Source: Xylocopa sonorina
Lineage: Eukaryota; Arthropoda; Insecta; Hymenoptera; Apidae
DNA: 64,000 nucleotides
Direction: 5' to 3'
Assembly: GCF_050948175.1 (NCBI RefSeq)
Contig: NW_027490163.1
Coordinates: 186,001 to 250,000, forward strand
Shown here: positions 31,401-45,334 of the stretch, piece after piece
How positions within the stretch are numbered: the first letter of the stretch is position 1
Layout: each line of letters begins with the position of its first letter
The notes under the pieces: generated by a model
Database searches by the model: none
Seen by the model: the letters and a program-made list of their open reading frames with translations, nothing else
Told to the model about the DNA's origin: nothing
Program-made: the position numbers and the translations under genes

Positions 31401-32665
31401 GTCTTAAGAAGCATTAGAACTCTGTTTTTACGATACGTAGACATCTGCAAACAATATTTCCTAGCAAGGAAGTGTCGCATTTACAATCTTTTGAAGTGAA
31501 TGCGAGGAATACATGACACTTCGCAATGAATATTATATCTTATCATGAAACATAGAAGTGAGATGCGATATCGCGTTTGAAGAAGCATTAGAACTCTATT
31601 GCTACGATAAGTAGACATCTGCAAACGCTATTTCCCAGCATGCAAGTGTCGCATTTACATTCTTTTGAAGTGAAGACGAGGTATACATGACACTTCGCAA
31701 TGAATATTATATCTTATCAAGAATCATAGAGGAAATATGCGATATCGCGTCTTAAGAAGCATTAGAACTCTGTTTTTACGATACGTAGACATCTGCAAAC
31801 AATATTTCCTGGCAAGGAAGTGTCGCATTTACAATCTTTTGAAGTGAATGCGAGGTATACATAACACTCCACAATGAATATTATATCTTATCACGAAACA
31901 TAGAAATGGAATGCGACATCTCGTTTTAAGGAGCATTAGAACTCCATTCTTACGATACGTGGTCATCTGGAAACGCTATTTCATAGCAAGGAAGTGTCGC
32001 TTTTACATTCTCTTGAAGTGAATAAGAGGTATACATGACACTTCGCAATGAATATTATATCTTATCTCGAAACATAGAAGTGAGATGTGATATCGCGTTT
32101 TAGGAAGCATTAGAACTCTATTGCTACGATACGTAGACATCTGCAAACGCTATTTCCTAGCAAGGAAGCTTCGCATTTACATTCATTTGAAGTGAATACG
32201 AGGTATACATGACACTTCGCAATGAATATTATACCTTATCTCGATACATAGATGTGAGATGCGACATCTCGTTTTAAGAAGCATTAGAACTCTGTTGCTA
32301 CGATACGTAGACATCTGCAAACGCTATTTCCGAGCATGGAAGTGTCGCATTTACATTCTTTTGAAGTGAATACGAGGTATACATGACACTTCGCAATGGA
32401 TATTATATCTTATCATGAAACATAGAAGTGAGATGCGATATCGCGTTTTAAGAAGCATTAGAACTCTATTGCTACGATACGTAGACATCTGCAAACGCTA
32501 TTTCCTAGCATGGAAGTGTCGCATTTACATTCTTTTGAAGTGAATACGAGATATACATGGCACTTCGCAATGAATATTATATCTTATCATGAAACATAGG
32601 AATGAGGTGCTATATTGCGTTTTGAGAAGCATTAGAACACTATTGCTAATATACGTAGACATCTG
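22425..32665 (+). repeat. Higher-order core with 3-, 7-, 8- and 10-monomer spacings
   Basis: The TGTCCCATTAC marker lies at 23828, 24349, 25565, 26086, 26607, 27824, 29215, 29736, 30257 and 30952. The spacings are 521 (3 monomers), 695 (4), 1,217 (7) and 1,391 (8), each short by the one base this monomer lacks; the 1,216 step also carries a 1-bp deletion near 24,596. The 3-monomer unit is a GATATCGCG-class monomer, a GGAATGAGGTGCTATATTG monomer, and a TAACATTACAC / GTTTTCAGAAGCATAAG monomer. 521 + 1,217 = 1,738, the 10-monomer unit seen again downstream. About 26.06-28.20 kb matches 32.67-34.81 kb at offset 6,605. About 25.42-27.05 kb matches 29.07-30.70 kb at offset 3,650. Confidence 0.8.
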
Positions 32666-35600
32666 CAAACTCTATTTCCTACCATGGAAATGTCCCATTA
32701 CATTCCATTGAAGTGAATACGAGGTATACATAACATTACACAATGAATATTATATCTTATTACGAAACATAGAAATGAAATACGACATCTCGTTTTCAGA
32801 AGCATAAGTACTCTATTGCTGTGATACGTAGACATCTGCAAACGCTATTTCCTAGCAAGGAAGTGTCGCATTTACATTCTTTTGAAGTGAATACGAGGTA
32901 TACATGACACTTCGCAATGAATATTATATCTTATCATGAAACATAGAAGTGAGATGCGATATCGCGTTTGAAGAAGCATTAGAACTCTATTGCTACGATA
33001 CGTAGACATCTGCAAACGCTATTTCCCAGCATGCAAGTGTCGCATTTACATTCTTTTGAAGTGAATACGAGATATACATGGCACTTCGCAATGAATATTA
33101 TATCTTATCATGAAACATAGGAATGAGGTGCTATATTGCGTTTTGAGAAGCATTAGAACACTATTGCTAATATACGTAGACATCTGCAAACTCTATTTCC
33201 TACCATGGAAATGTCCCATTACATTCCATTGAAGTGAATACGAGGTATACATAACATTACACAATGAATATTATATCTTATTACGAAACATAGAAATGAA
33301 ATACGACATCTCGTTTTCAGAAGCATAAGTACTCTATTGCTGTGATACGTAGACATCTGCAAACGCTATTTCCTAGTATGGAAGTGTCGCATTTACAATC
33401 TTTTGAAGTGAATACGAGGTATACATGTCACATCGCAATGAATATTATATCTTATCACGAAACATAGATGTGACATGCGATATCGCGGTTTAAGAATCGC
33501 TAGAACTCTATTGCTACGATACGTAGACATCTGCAAACGCTACTTCCTAGCATGGATGTGTCGCATTTACATTCTTTTGAAGTGAATACGAGGTATACAT
33601 GACACTTCGCAATGAATATTATATCTTATCATGGAACATAGAAGTGAGATGCGATATCGCGTTCCAAGAAGCATTAGAACTCTATTGCTACGATACGTAG
33701 ACATCTGCAAACGCTATATCCTAGCATGGAAGTGCCGCATTTACATTCCTTTGAAGATAATACGAGGTATACATAACACTTCACAATGAATATTATGTCT
33801 AATCACGAAACATAGAAGTGAAATGCGATATCGCTGTTTAAGAAGCACTAGAACTCTATGGCTACGATGCGTAGACATCTGCAAATGTTATTTCCGAGCA
33901 AGGAAGTGTAGCATTTACATTCATTTGAAGTGAATACGAGGTATACATGACACTTCGCAATGAATATTATACCTTATCTCGATACATAGAAGTGAGATGC
34001 GACATCTCGTTTTAAGAAGCATTAGAACACTGTTGCTACGATACGTAGACATCTGCAAACGCTATTTCCAAGCATGGAAGTGTCGCATTTACATTCTTTT
34101 GAAGCGAATACGAGGTATACATGACACTTCGCAATGGATATTATATCTTATCATGAAACATAGAAGTGAGATGCGATATCGCGTTTTAAGAAGCATTAGA
34201 ACTCTATTGCTAGGATACGTAGACATCTGCAAACGCTATTTCCTAGCATGGAAGTGTCGCATTTACATTCTTTTGAAGTGAATACGAGATATACATGACA
34301 CTTCGCAATGAATATTATATCTTATCATGAAACATAGGAATGAGGTGCTATATTGCGTTTTGAGAAGCATTAGAACACTATTGCTAATATACGTAGACAT
34401 CTCCAAACTCTATTTCCTACCATGGAAATGTCCCATTACATTCCATTGAAGTGAATACGAGGTATACATAACATTACACAATGAATATTATATCTTATTA
34501 CGAAACATAGAAATGAAATACGACATCTCGTTTTCAGAAGCATAAGTACTCTATTGCTGTGATACGTAGACATCTGCAAACGCTATTTCCTAGCAAGGAA
34601 GTGTCGCATTTACATTCTTTTGAAGTGAATACGAGGTATACATGACACTTCGCAATGAATATTATATCTTATCATGAAACATAGAAGTGAGATGCGATAT
34701 CGCGTTTGAAGAAGCATTAGAACTCTATTGCTACGATACGTAGACATCTGCAAACGCTATTTCCCAGCATGCAAGTGTCGCATTTACATTCTTTTGAAGT
34801 GAATACGAGATATACATGGCACTTCGCAATGAATATTATATCTTATCATGAAACATAGGAATGAGGTGCTATATTGCGTTTTGAGAAGCATTAGAACACT
34901 ATTGCTAATATACGTAGACATCTGCAAACTCTATTTCCTACCATGGAAATGTCCCATTACATTCCATTGAAGTGAATACGAGGTATACATAACATTACAC
35001 AATGAATATTATATCTTATTACGAAACATAGAAATGAAATACGACATCTCGTTTTCAGAAGCATAAGTACTCTATTGCTGTGATACGTAGACATCTGCAA
35101 ACGCTATTTCCTAGTATGGAAGTGTCGCATTTACAATCTTTTGAAGTGAATACGAGGTATACATGTCACATCGCAATGAATATTATATCTTATCACGAAA
35201 CATAGATGTGACATGCGATATCGCGGTTTAAGAATCGCTAGAACTCTATTGCTACGATACGTAGACATCTGCAAACGCTACTTCCTAGCATGGATGTGTC
35301 GCATTTACATTCTTTTGAAGTGAATACGAGGTATACATGACACTTCGCAATGAATATTATATCTTATCATGAAACATAGAAGTGAGATGCGATATCGCGT
35401 TCCAAGAAGCATTAGAACTCTATTGCTACGATACGTAGACATCTGCAAACGCTATATCCTAGCATGGAAGTGCCGCATTTACATTCCTTTGAAGATAATA
35501 CGAGGTATACATAACACTTCACAATGAATATTATGTCTAATCACGAAACATAGAAGTGAAATGCGATATCGCTGTTTAAGAAGCACTAGAACTCTATGGC

Positions 35601-36547
35601 TACGATGCGTAGACATCTGCAAATGTTATTTCCGAGCAAGGAAGTGTAGCATTTACATTCATTTGAAGTGAATACGAGGTATACATGACACTTCGCAATG
35701 AATATTATACCTTATCTCGATACATAGAAGTGAGATGCGACATCTCGTTTTAAGAAGCATTAGAACACTGTTGCTACGATACGTAGACATCTGCAAACGC
35801 TATTTCCAAGCATGGAAGTGTCGCATTTACATTCTTTTGAAGTGAATACGAGGTATACATGACACTTCGCAATGGATATTATATCTTATCATGAAACATA
35901 GAAGTGAGATGCGATATCGCGTTTTAAGTAGCATTAGAACTCTATTGCTAGGATACGTAGACATCTGCAAACGCTATTTCCTAGCATGGAAGTGTCGCAT
36001 TTACATTCTTTTGAAGTGAATACGAGATATACATGACACTTCGCAATGAATATTATATCTTATCATGAAACATAGGAATGAGGTGCTATATTGCGTTTTG
36101 AGAAGCATTAGAACACTATTGCTAATATACGTAGACATCTCCAAACTCTATTTCCTACCATGGAAATGTCCCATTACATTCCATTGAAGTGAATACGAGG
36201 TATACATAACATTACACAATGAATATTATATCTTATTACGAAACATAGAAATGAAATACGACATCTCGTTTTCAGAAGCATAAGTACTCTATTGCTGTGA
36301 TACGTAGACATCTGCAAACGCTATTTCCTAGCAAGGAAGTGTCGCATTTACATTCTTTTGAAGTGAATACGAGGTATACATGACACTTCGCAATGAATAT
36401 TATATCTTATCATGAAACATAGAAGTGAGATGCGATATCGCGTTTGAAGAAGCATTAGAACTCTATTGCTACGATACGTAGACATCTGCAAACGCTATTT
36501 CCCAGCATGCAAGTGTCGCATTTACATTCTTTTGAAGTGAATACGAG
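32666..36547 (+). repeat. 10-monomer higher-order repeat, 1,738 bp, about 2.2 copies
   Basis: The copies run 32666-34403, 34404-36141 and a partial third to 36547, in register at 1,738 bp (10 x 174 minus 2). TGTCCCATTAC lies at 32691, 33212, 34429, 34950 and 36167, and GGTTTAAGAATCG at 33487 and 35225. Only occasional mismatches were seen (for example TCATGGAAC near 33,633 and TTTTAAGTAGC near 35,928). One monomer in each unit has GAAGATAATACG in place of GAAGTGAATACG. The match ends at GAGATATAC versus GAGGTATAC (34810 and 36548). Confidence 0.82.
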
Positions 36548-37930
36548 GTATACATGACACTTCGCAATGAATATTATATCTTATCAAGAATCATAGAGGA
36601 AATATGCGATATCGCGTCTTAAGAAGCATTAGAACTCTGTTTTTACGATACGTAGACATCTGCAAACAATATTTCCTAGCAAGGAAGTGTCGCATTTACA
36701 ATCTTTTGAAGTGAATGCGAGGAATACATAACACTCCACAATGAATATTATATCTTATCACGAAACATAGAAATGGAATGCGACATCTCGCTTTAAGGAG
36801 CATTAGAACTCCATTCTTACGATACGTGGTCATCTGGAAACGCTATTTCCTAGCAAGGAAGTGTCGCTTTTACGTTATTTTGAAGTGAATAAGAGGTATA
36901 CATGACACTTCGCAATGAAAATTATATCTTATCTCGAAACATAGAAGTGAGATGTGATATCGCGTTTTAGGAAGCATTAGAACTCTGTTGCTACGATACG
37001 TAGACATCTGCAAACGCTATTTCCTAGCAAGGAAGCTTCGCATTTACATTCATTTGAAGTGAATACGAGGTATACATGACTCTTCGCAATGAATATTATA
37101 CCTTATCTCGATACATAGAAGTGAGATGCGACATCTCGTTTTAAGAAGCATTAGAACTCTGTTGCTACGATACGTAGACATCTGCAAACGCTATTTCCAA
37201 GCATGGAAGTGTCGCATTTACATTCTTTTGAAGTGAATACGAGGTATACATGACACTTCGCAATGGATATTATATCTTATCATGAAACATAGAAGTGAGA
37301 TGCCATATCGCGTTTTAAGAAGCATTAGAACTCTATTGCTACGATACGTAGACATCTGAAAACGCTATTTCCTAGCATGGAAGTGTCGCATTTACATTCT
37401 TTTGAAGTGAATACGAGATATACATGGCACTTCGCAATGAATATTATATCTTATCATGAAACATAGGAATGAGGTGCTATATTGCGTTTTGAGAAGCATT
37501 AGAACACTATTGCTAATATACGTAGACATCTGCAAACTCTATTTCCTACCATGGAAATGTCCCATTACATTCCATTGAAGTGAATACGAGGTATACATAA
37601 CATTACACAATGAATATTATATCTTATTACGAAACATAGAAATGAAATACGACATCTCGTTTTCAGAAGCATAAGTACTCTATTGCTGTGATACGTAGAC
37701 ATCTGCAAACGCTATTTCCTAGTATGGAAGTGTCGCATTTACATTCTTTTGAAGTGAATACGAGGTATACATGTCACATCGCAATGAATATTATATCTTA
37801 TCACGAAACATAGATGTGACATGCGATATCGCGGTTTAAGAATCGCTAGAACTCTATTGCTACGATACGTAGACATCTGCAAACGCTACTTCCTAGCATG
37901 GAAGTGTCGCATTTACATTCTTTTGAAGTG
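36548..37930 (+). repeat. Distal part of the core with an 8-monomer (1,391-bp) step
   Basis: The GAATCATAGAGG monomer (36588), a GGAAGCTTCGC monomer near 37,033 and the last TGTCCCATTAC monomer (37558) follow in the same order as at 10.0-10.97 kb and 22.86-23.83 kb. The final core monomers carry CCTAGTATGG and GGTTTAAGAATCG (37.8 kb). After about 37.93 kb none of the core marker states I followed appears, so this is a fairly sharp right-hand edge. Confidence 0.72.
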
Positions 37931-40464
37931 AATACGAGATATACATGACACTTCGCAATGAATATTATATCTTATCATGAAAGATAGAAGTGAGATGCGA
38001 TATCGCGTATTGAGAAGCATTAGATCTCTATTGCTAATATACGTTGACATCTGCAAACGCTATTTCCTTGCATGGATGTGTCGCATTTACATTCTTGTGA
38101 TGTGAGCACGAGGTATACATGACACTCCACAATGAATATTATACCTTATTACGAAACATGGAAATGAAATGCGACATCTCGTTTTAAGAAGCATTAGAAC
38201 TCTATCGCTACGATACGTAGACATCTGCAAACGCTATTTCCTAGCATGGAAGTTTCGCATTTACATTCTTTTGAAGTGAATACGAGGTATACATGACACT
38301 TCGCATTGAATATTATATCTTATCATGAAACATAGAAGTGAGATGCTATATCGCGTTTTAAGAAGCATTAGAACTCTATTGCTACGATACGTAGACATCT
38401 GCAAACGCTGTTTCCTGGCATGGAAGTGTCGCATTTACATTCTTTTGAATTGAATACGAGGTATACATTACACTCTACCATGAATATTATATCTTATCAC
38501 GAAACATAGATGTGACATGCGATATCGCGGTTTAAGAAGCGCTAGAACTCTATTGCTACGATACGTAGACATCTGCAAACGCTACTTCCTAGCATGGAAG
38601 TGTCGCATTTACATTCTTTTGAAGTGAATACGAGGTATACATGACACTTCGCAATGAATATTATATCTTATCATGAAACATAGAAGTGAGATGCGATATC
38701 GCGTTCTAAGAAGCATTAGAACCCTAATGCTACGATACGTAGACATCTGCAAACGCTACTTCCTAGCATGGAAGTGTCGCATTTACATTCTTTTGAAGTG
38801 AATACGAGATATACATGACACTTCGCAATGAATATTATATCTTATCATGAAACATAGAAGTGAGATGCGTTATCGAGATTTAGGAAGCGTTAGAACTCTA
38901 TTGCCTCGATACGTAGACATCTGCAAACGCTATTTCCTAGCATGGAAGTGTCGCATTTACATTCTTTTGAAGTGAGTACGAGGTATACATAACACTCCAT
39001 AATGAATATTATATCTTATCATGAAACATAGGAATGAGGTGCTATATCGCATTTTGAGGAGCATTAGAACTCTATTGCTACGATACGTAGACATCTGCAA
39101 ACGCTATTTCCTAGCATGGAAGTTTCGCATTTACATTCTTTTGATGTGAATACGAGGTATACATGACACTTCGCAATGGATATTATATATTATTATGAAA
39201 CATAGAAATGAGATGCTACATCTCGTTTTAAGAAGTATTAGAACTCTATTCTTTCGATACGTGATCATCTGGAAACGCTATTTCCTAGCGAGGAAGTGTC
39301 GCATTTACATTCTTTTGATGTGAATACGAGGTATACATGACACTTCGCAATGAATATTATATCTTATCATGAAACATAGAAGTGAGATGCGATATCGCGT
39401 TCTAAGAAGCATTAGAACCCTATTGCTACGATACGTAGACACCTGCGAGCGCTATTTCCTAGCATGGAAGTGTCGCATTTACATTCCATTGAAGTGAATA
39501 CGAGGTATGCATTACACTTCGCAATGGATATTTTATCATATTATGAAACATAGAAATGAGATGCGACATCTCGTTTTAAGTAGGATCAGAACTCTATTGC
39601 TACGATACGTAGACATCTGGAAACGCTATTTCCTAGCAAGGAAGTGTCGCATTTACATTCTTTTGAAGTGAATACCAGGTATACATGACACTTCGCAATG
39701 GATATTTTATCATATCATGAAACATAGAAATGAGATGCGACATCTCGTTTTAAGTAGGATCAGAACTCTATTGCTACGATACGTAGACATCTGGAAACGC
39801 TATTTCCTAGCAAGGAAGTGTCGCATTTACATTCTTTTGAAGTGAATACCAGGTATACATGACACTTCGCAATGAATATTATATCTTATCTCGAAACATA
39901 GAAGTGAGATGCGATATTGCGATTTAAGGAGCGTTAGAACTCTATTGCTACGATGGGTAGACATCTGCAAATGTTATTTCCAATCAAGCAAGTGTCGCAT
40001 TTACATCCTTTGAAGTGAATACGAGGTATACATAACACCCCGCAATGAATATTATATCTTATCACGAAACATAGAAATGAAATGCGACATCTCGTTTTAA
40101 GTAGCATTACAACTCTATTGCTACGATACGTAGACATCTGCAAAGGCTATTTCCTAGCACGGAAGTGTCGCATTTACATTCCTTTGAAGTGAATACGAGG
40201 TATACATAACACTCCACAATGAATATTATATCTTATCTCGAAACATAGAAGTGAGATGTGATATCGCGTTTTAAGAAGCATTAGAGCTCTATTGCTACGA
40301 TACGTAGACATCTGCAAACGCTATTTGCTAGCATGGAAGTTTCGCATTTACATTCATTTGAAGTGAATACGATGTATACATGACACTTCGCAATGAATAT
40401 TATATCTTATCATGAAACATAGAAGTGAGATGCGATATCGCGTTCTAAGAAGCATTAGAATTCC
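37931..40464 (+). repeat. Divergent monomers resembling the window start
   Basis: Monomers with GAAAGATAG, TAGATCTCT, CCTTGCATGGATG and CTTGTGATGTGAG (37.98-38.11 kb) match those near 2.0-2.2 and 2.5-2.7 kb. About 38.3-39.1 kb resembles 1-430 (CGCTGTTTCCTGGC, GCGTTATCGAG, TTGCCTCGATACG). A tandem single-monomer duplication lies at about 39.54-39.88 kb. The last monomers introduce the GATGGGTAG form (39952) that marks the next block. Confidence 0.72.
39541..39880 (+). repeat. Recent single-monomer tandem duplication
   Basis: Two adjacent monomers share the rare states GGATATTTTATCAT, TAAGTAGGATCAG and ATACGTAGACATCTGG at exactly 174 bp (TAGGATCAG at 39581 and 39755). They differ at only a few bases. 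I did not see TAAGTAGGATCAG elsewhere in the window. Confidence 0.75.
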
Positions 40465-42899
40465 ATTGCTACGATACGTAGACATCTGCAAACGCTATTT
40501 CCTAGCATGGAAGGGTCGCATTTACATTCTTTTGAAGTGAGTACGAGGTATACATAACACTCCATAGTGAATATTATATCTTCTCATGAAACATAGCAGT
40601 GAGATGCTGTATCGCGTTTTAAGATGCATTAGAACTCTATTGCTACGATACGTAGATATCTGCAAACGCTATTTCCTTGCATGTAAGTGTCACATTTACA
40701 TTCTTTTGAAGTGAATACGAGATATACATGACACTTCGCAATGAATATTATATCTTGTCATGAAACATAGGAATGAGGTGCTATATCGCGTTTTGAGAAG
40801 CTTTAGAACTCTATTGCCAACATACGTAGATATCTGCAAATTCTATTTCCTAGGAAGGAAATGTCGCATTTACAATCCATTGAAGTGAACACGAGGTATA
40901 CATGACACTTCGCAATAAATATTATATCTTATCATGAAACATAGAAATGAGATGCGGCATCTCGTTTTAAGAAGTACTAGAACTCTATTGTTTCCATACG
41001 TAGTCATCTGCAAATGCTATTTCCTAGCATGGAAATGACGCATTTACATCCCTTTGAAGTGAATACGAGGTATACATGACACTTCGCAATGAATATTATA
41101 TCTGATCATGAAACATAGAAGTGAGATGCGATATCGCATTTTAAGAAGCATTAGAACTCTATTGCTACGATACGTAGACATCTGCAAACGCTATTTCCTA
41201 GCATGGAAGTGTCGCATTTACATTCTTTTGAAGTGAGTACGAGGTATACATAACACTCTACAATGAATATTATATGTTATCACGAAACATAGAAGTGAGA
41301 TGCGATATCGCGATTTACGAAGCGCTAGAACTCTATTGCTACGATGGGTAGACATCTGCAAATGTTATTTCCAATCAAGCAAGTGTCGCATTTACATCCT
41401 TTGAAGTGAATACGAGGTATACATAACACTCCGCAATGAATATTATATCTTACCACGAAACATAGAACTGAAATGCGACATCTCGTTTTAAGTAGCATTA
41501 CATCTCTATTGCTACGATACGTAGACATCTGCAAAGGCTATTTCCTAGCACGGAAGTGTCGCATTTACATTCTTTTGAAGTGAATACGAGGTATACATAA
41601 CACTCCACAATGAATATTATATCTTATCTCGAAACATAGAAGTGAGATTTGATATCGCGTTTTAAGAAGCATTAGAGCTCTATTGCTCCGATACGTAGAC
41701 ATCTGCAAACGCTATTTGCTAGCATGGAAGTTTCGCATTTACATTCATTTGAAGTGAATACGATGTATACATGACACTTCGCAATGAATATTATATCTTA
41801 TCATGAAACATAGAAGTGAGATGCGATATCGCGTTCTAAGAAGCATTAGAACTCCATTGCTACGATACGTAGACATCTGCAAACGCTATTTCCTAGCATG
41901 GAAGGGTCGCATTTACATTCTTTTGAAGTGAGTACGAGGTATACATAACACTCCATAGTGAATATTATATCTTCTCATGAAACATAGCAGTGAGATGCTG
42001 TATCGCGTTTTAAGAAGCATTAGAACTCCATTGCTACGATACGTAGATATCTGCAAACGCTATTTCCTTGCATGGAAGTGTCACATTTACATTCTTTTGA
42101 AGTGAATACGAGATATACATGACACTTCGCAATGAATATTATATCTTGTCATGAAACATAGCAATGAGGTGCTATATCGCGTTTTGAGAAGCTTTAGAAC
42201 TCTATTGCCAATATACGTAGATATCTGCAAACTCTATTTCCTAGGAAGGAAATGTCGCATTTACAATCCATTGAAGTGAACACGAGGTATACATGACACT
42301 TCGCAATAAATATTATATCTTATCATGAAACATAGAAATGAGATGCGACATCTCGTTTTAAGAAGTACTAGAACTCTATTGTTTCCATACGTAGTCATCT
42401 GCAAATGCTATTTCCTAGCATGGAAATGACGCATTTACATCCCTTTGAAGTGAATACGAGGTATACATGACACTTCGCAATGAATATTATATCTGATCAT
42501 GAAACATAGAAATGAGATGCGACATCGCATTTTGAGAAGCAGTAGAACCCTATTGCTTCGATACGTAGACATCTGCAAACTCTAATTCCTAGCAGGGAAG
42601 TGTCGCATTTACATTCATTTGAAGTGAATACGAGGTATACATGACACTTCGCAATGAATATTATACCTTATCATGAAACATAGAAGTGAGATGCGATATC
42701 GCATTTTAAGAAGCATTAGAACCCTATTGCTTCGATACGTAGACATCTGCAAACGCTATTTCCTAGCATGGAAGTGTCTTATTTACATTCTTTTGAAGTG
42801 AATGCGATGTATACATGACACTTCGCAATGAATATTATATCTTACCACGAAACATAGAACTGAAATGCGACATCTCGTTTTAAGTAGCATTACATCTCT
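40465..42899 (+). repeat. 14-monomer unit, copy 1 (2,435 bp)
   Basis: This unit matches 42900-45334 with no indel. Distinctive shared states are TCCATAGTGAATA, TTTTAAGATGCATT, GCATGTAAGTG, GCCAACATACG, GATGCGGCATCTCG, GATGGGTAGACATC and GCTCCGATACG. I saw no differences at the places compared. Internally it contains an 8-monomer (1,391-bp) step: TCCATAGTGA occurs at 40561 and 41952. The missing base comes from ACATCCTTTGAAG in the GATGGGTAG monomer, which has one T fewer than the consensus. Confidence 0.82.
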
Positions 42900-45334
42900 A
42901 TTGCTACGATACGTAGACATCTGCAAACGCTATTTCCTAGCATGGAAGGGTCGCATTTACATTCTTTTGAAGTGAGTACGAGGTATACATAACACTCCAT
43001 AGTGAATATTATATCTTCTCATGAAACATAGCAGTGAGATGCTGTATCGCGTTTTAAGATGCATTAGAACTCTATTGCTACGATACGTAGATATCTGCAA
43101 ACGCTATTTCCTTGCATGTAAGTGTCACATTTACATTCTTTTGAAGTGAATACGAGATATACATGACACTTCGCAATGAATATTATATCTTGTCATGAAA
43201 CATAGGAATGAGGTGCTATATCGCGTTTTGAGAAGCTTTAGAACTCTATTGCCAACATACGTAGATATCTGCAAATTCTATTTCCTAGGAAGGAAATGTC
43301 GCATTTACAATCCATTGAAGTGAACACGAGGTATACATGACACTTCGCAATAAATATTATATCTTATCATGAAACATAGAAATGAGATGCGGCATCTCGT
43401 TTTAAGAAGTACTAGAACTCTATTGTTTCCATACGTAGTCATCTGCAAATGCTATTTCCTAGCATGGAAATGACGCATTTACATCCCTTTGAAGTGAATA
43501 CGAGGTATACATGACACTTCGCAATGAATATTATATCTGATCATGAAACATAGAAGTGAGATGCGATATCGCATTTTAAGAAGCATTAGAACTCTATTGC
43601 TACGATACGTAGACATCTGCAAACGCTATTTCCTAGCATGGAAGTGTCGCATTTACATTCTTTTGAAGTGAGTACGAGGTATACATAACACTCTACAATG
43701 AATATTATATGTTATCACGAAACATAGAAGTGAGATGCGATATCGCGATTTACGAAGCGCTAGAACTCTATTGCTACGATGGGTAGACATCTGCAAATGT
43801 TATTTCCAATCAAGCAAGTGTCGCATTTACATCCTTTGAAGTGAATACGAGGTATACATAACACTCCGCAATGAATATTATATCTTACCACGAAACATAG
43901 AACTGAAATGCGACATCTCGTTTTAAGTAGCATTACATCTCTATTGCTACGATACGTAGACATCTGCAAAGGCTATTTCCTAGCACGGAAGTGTCGCATT
44001 TACATTCTTTTGAAGTGAATACGAGGTATACATAACACTCCACAATGAATATTATATCTTATCTCGAAACATAGAAGTGAGATTTGATATCGCGTTTTAA
44101 GAAGCATTAGAGCTCTATTGCTCCGATACGTAGACATCTGCAAACGCTATTTGCTAGCATGGAAGTTTCGCATTTACATTCATTTGAAGTGAATACGATG
44201 TATACATGACACTTCGCAATGAATATTATATCTTATCATGAAACATAGAAGTGAGATGCGATATCGCGTTCTAAGAAGCATTAGAACTCCATTGCTACGA
44301 TACGTAGACATCTGCAAACGCTATTTCCTAGCATGGAAGGGTCGCATTTACATTCTTTTGAAGTGAGTACGAGGTATACATAACACTCCATAGTGAATAT
44401 TATATCTTCTCATGAAACATAGCAGTGAGATGCTGTATCGCGTTTTAAGAAGCATTAGAACTCCATTGCTACGATACGTAGATATCTGCAAACGCTATTT
44501 CCTTGCATGGAAGTGTCACATTTACATTCTTTTGAAGTGAATACGAGATATACATGACACTTCGCAATGAATATTATATCTTGTCATGAAACATAGCAAT
44601 GAGGTGCTATATCGCGTTTTGAGAAGCTTTAGAACTCTATTGCCAATATACGTAGATATCTGCAAACTCTATTTCCTAGGAAGGAAATGTCGCATTTACA
44701 ATCCATTGAAGTGAACACGAGGTATACATGACACTTCGCAATAAATATTATATCTTATCATGAAACATAGAAATGAGATGCGACATCTCGTTTTAAGAAG
44801 TACTAGAACTCTATTGTTTCCATACGTAGTCATCTGCAAATGCTATTTCCTAGCATGGAAATGACGCATTTACATCCCTTTGAAGTGAATACGAGGTATA
44901 CATGACACTTCGCAATGAATATTATATCTGATCATGAAACATAGAAATGAGATGCGACATCGCATTTTGAGAAGCAGTAGAACCCTATTGCTTCGATACG
45001 TAGACATCTGCAAACTCTAATTCCTAGCAGGGAAGTGTCGCATTTACATTCATTTGAAGTGAATACGAGGTATACATGACACTTCGCAATGAATATTATA
45101 CCTTATCATGAAACATAGAAGTGAGATGCGATATCGCATTTTAAGAAGCATTAGAACCCTATTGCTTCGATACGTAGACATCTGCAAACGCTATTTCCTA
45201 GCATGGAAGTGTCTTATTTACATTCTTTTGAAGTGAATGCGATGTATACATGACACTTCGCAATGAATATTATATCTTACCACGAAACATAGAACTGAAA
45301 TGCGACATCTCGTTTTAAGTAGCATTACATCTCT
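42900..45334 (+). repeat. 14-monomer unit, copy 2 (2,435 bp)
   Basis: In-register copy of 40465-42899: TCCATAGTGA at 42996 and 44387, GATGGGTAG at 43778 (41343 in copy 1). It ends where GCAAACGC/CATGGAAGGG of copy 1 becomes GCAAAGGC/CACGGAAGTG. The first copy to have formed cannot be told from sequence alone. Confidence 0.82.

Noticed and set aside
37931..38300. The core edge near 37.93 kb as the boundary of the satellite array
   Set aside because: Monomers continue in phase on both sides; only the monomer classes change.
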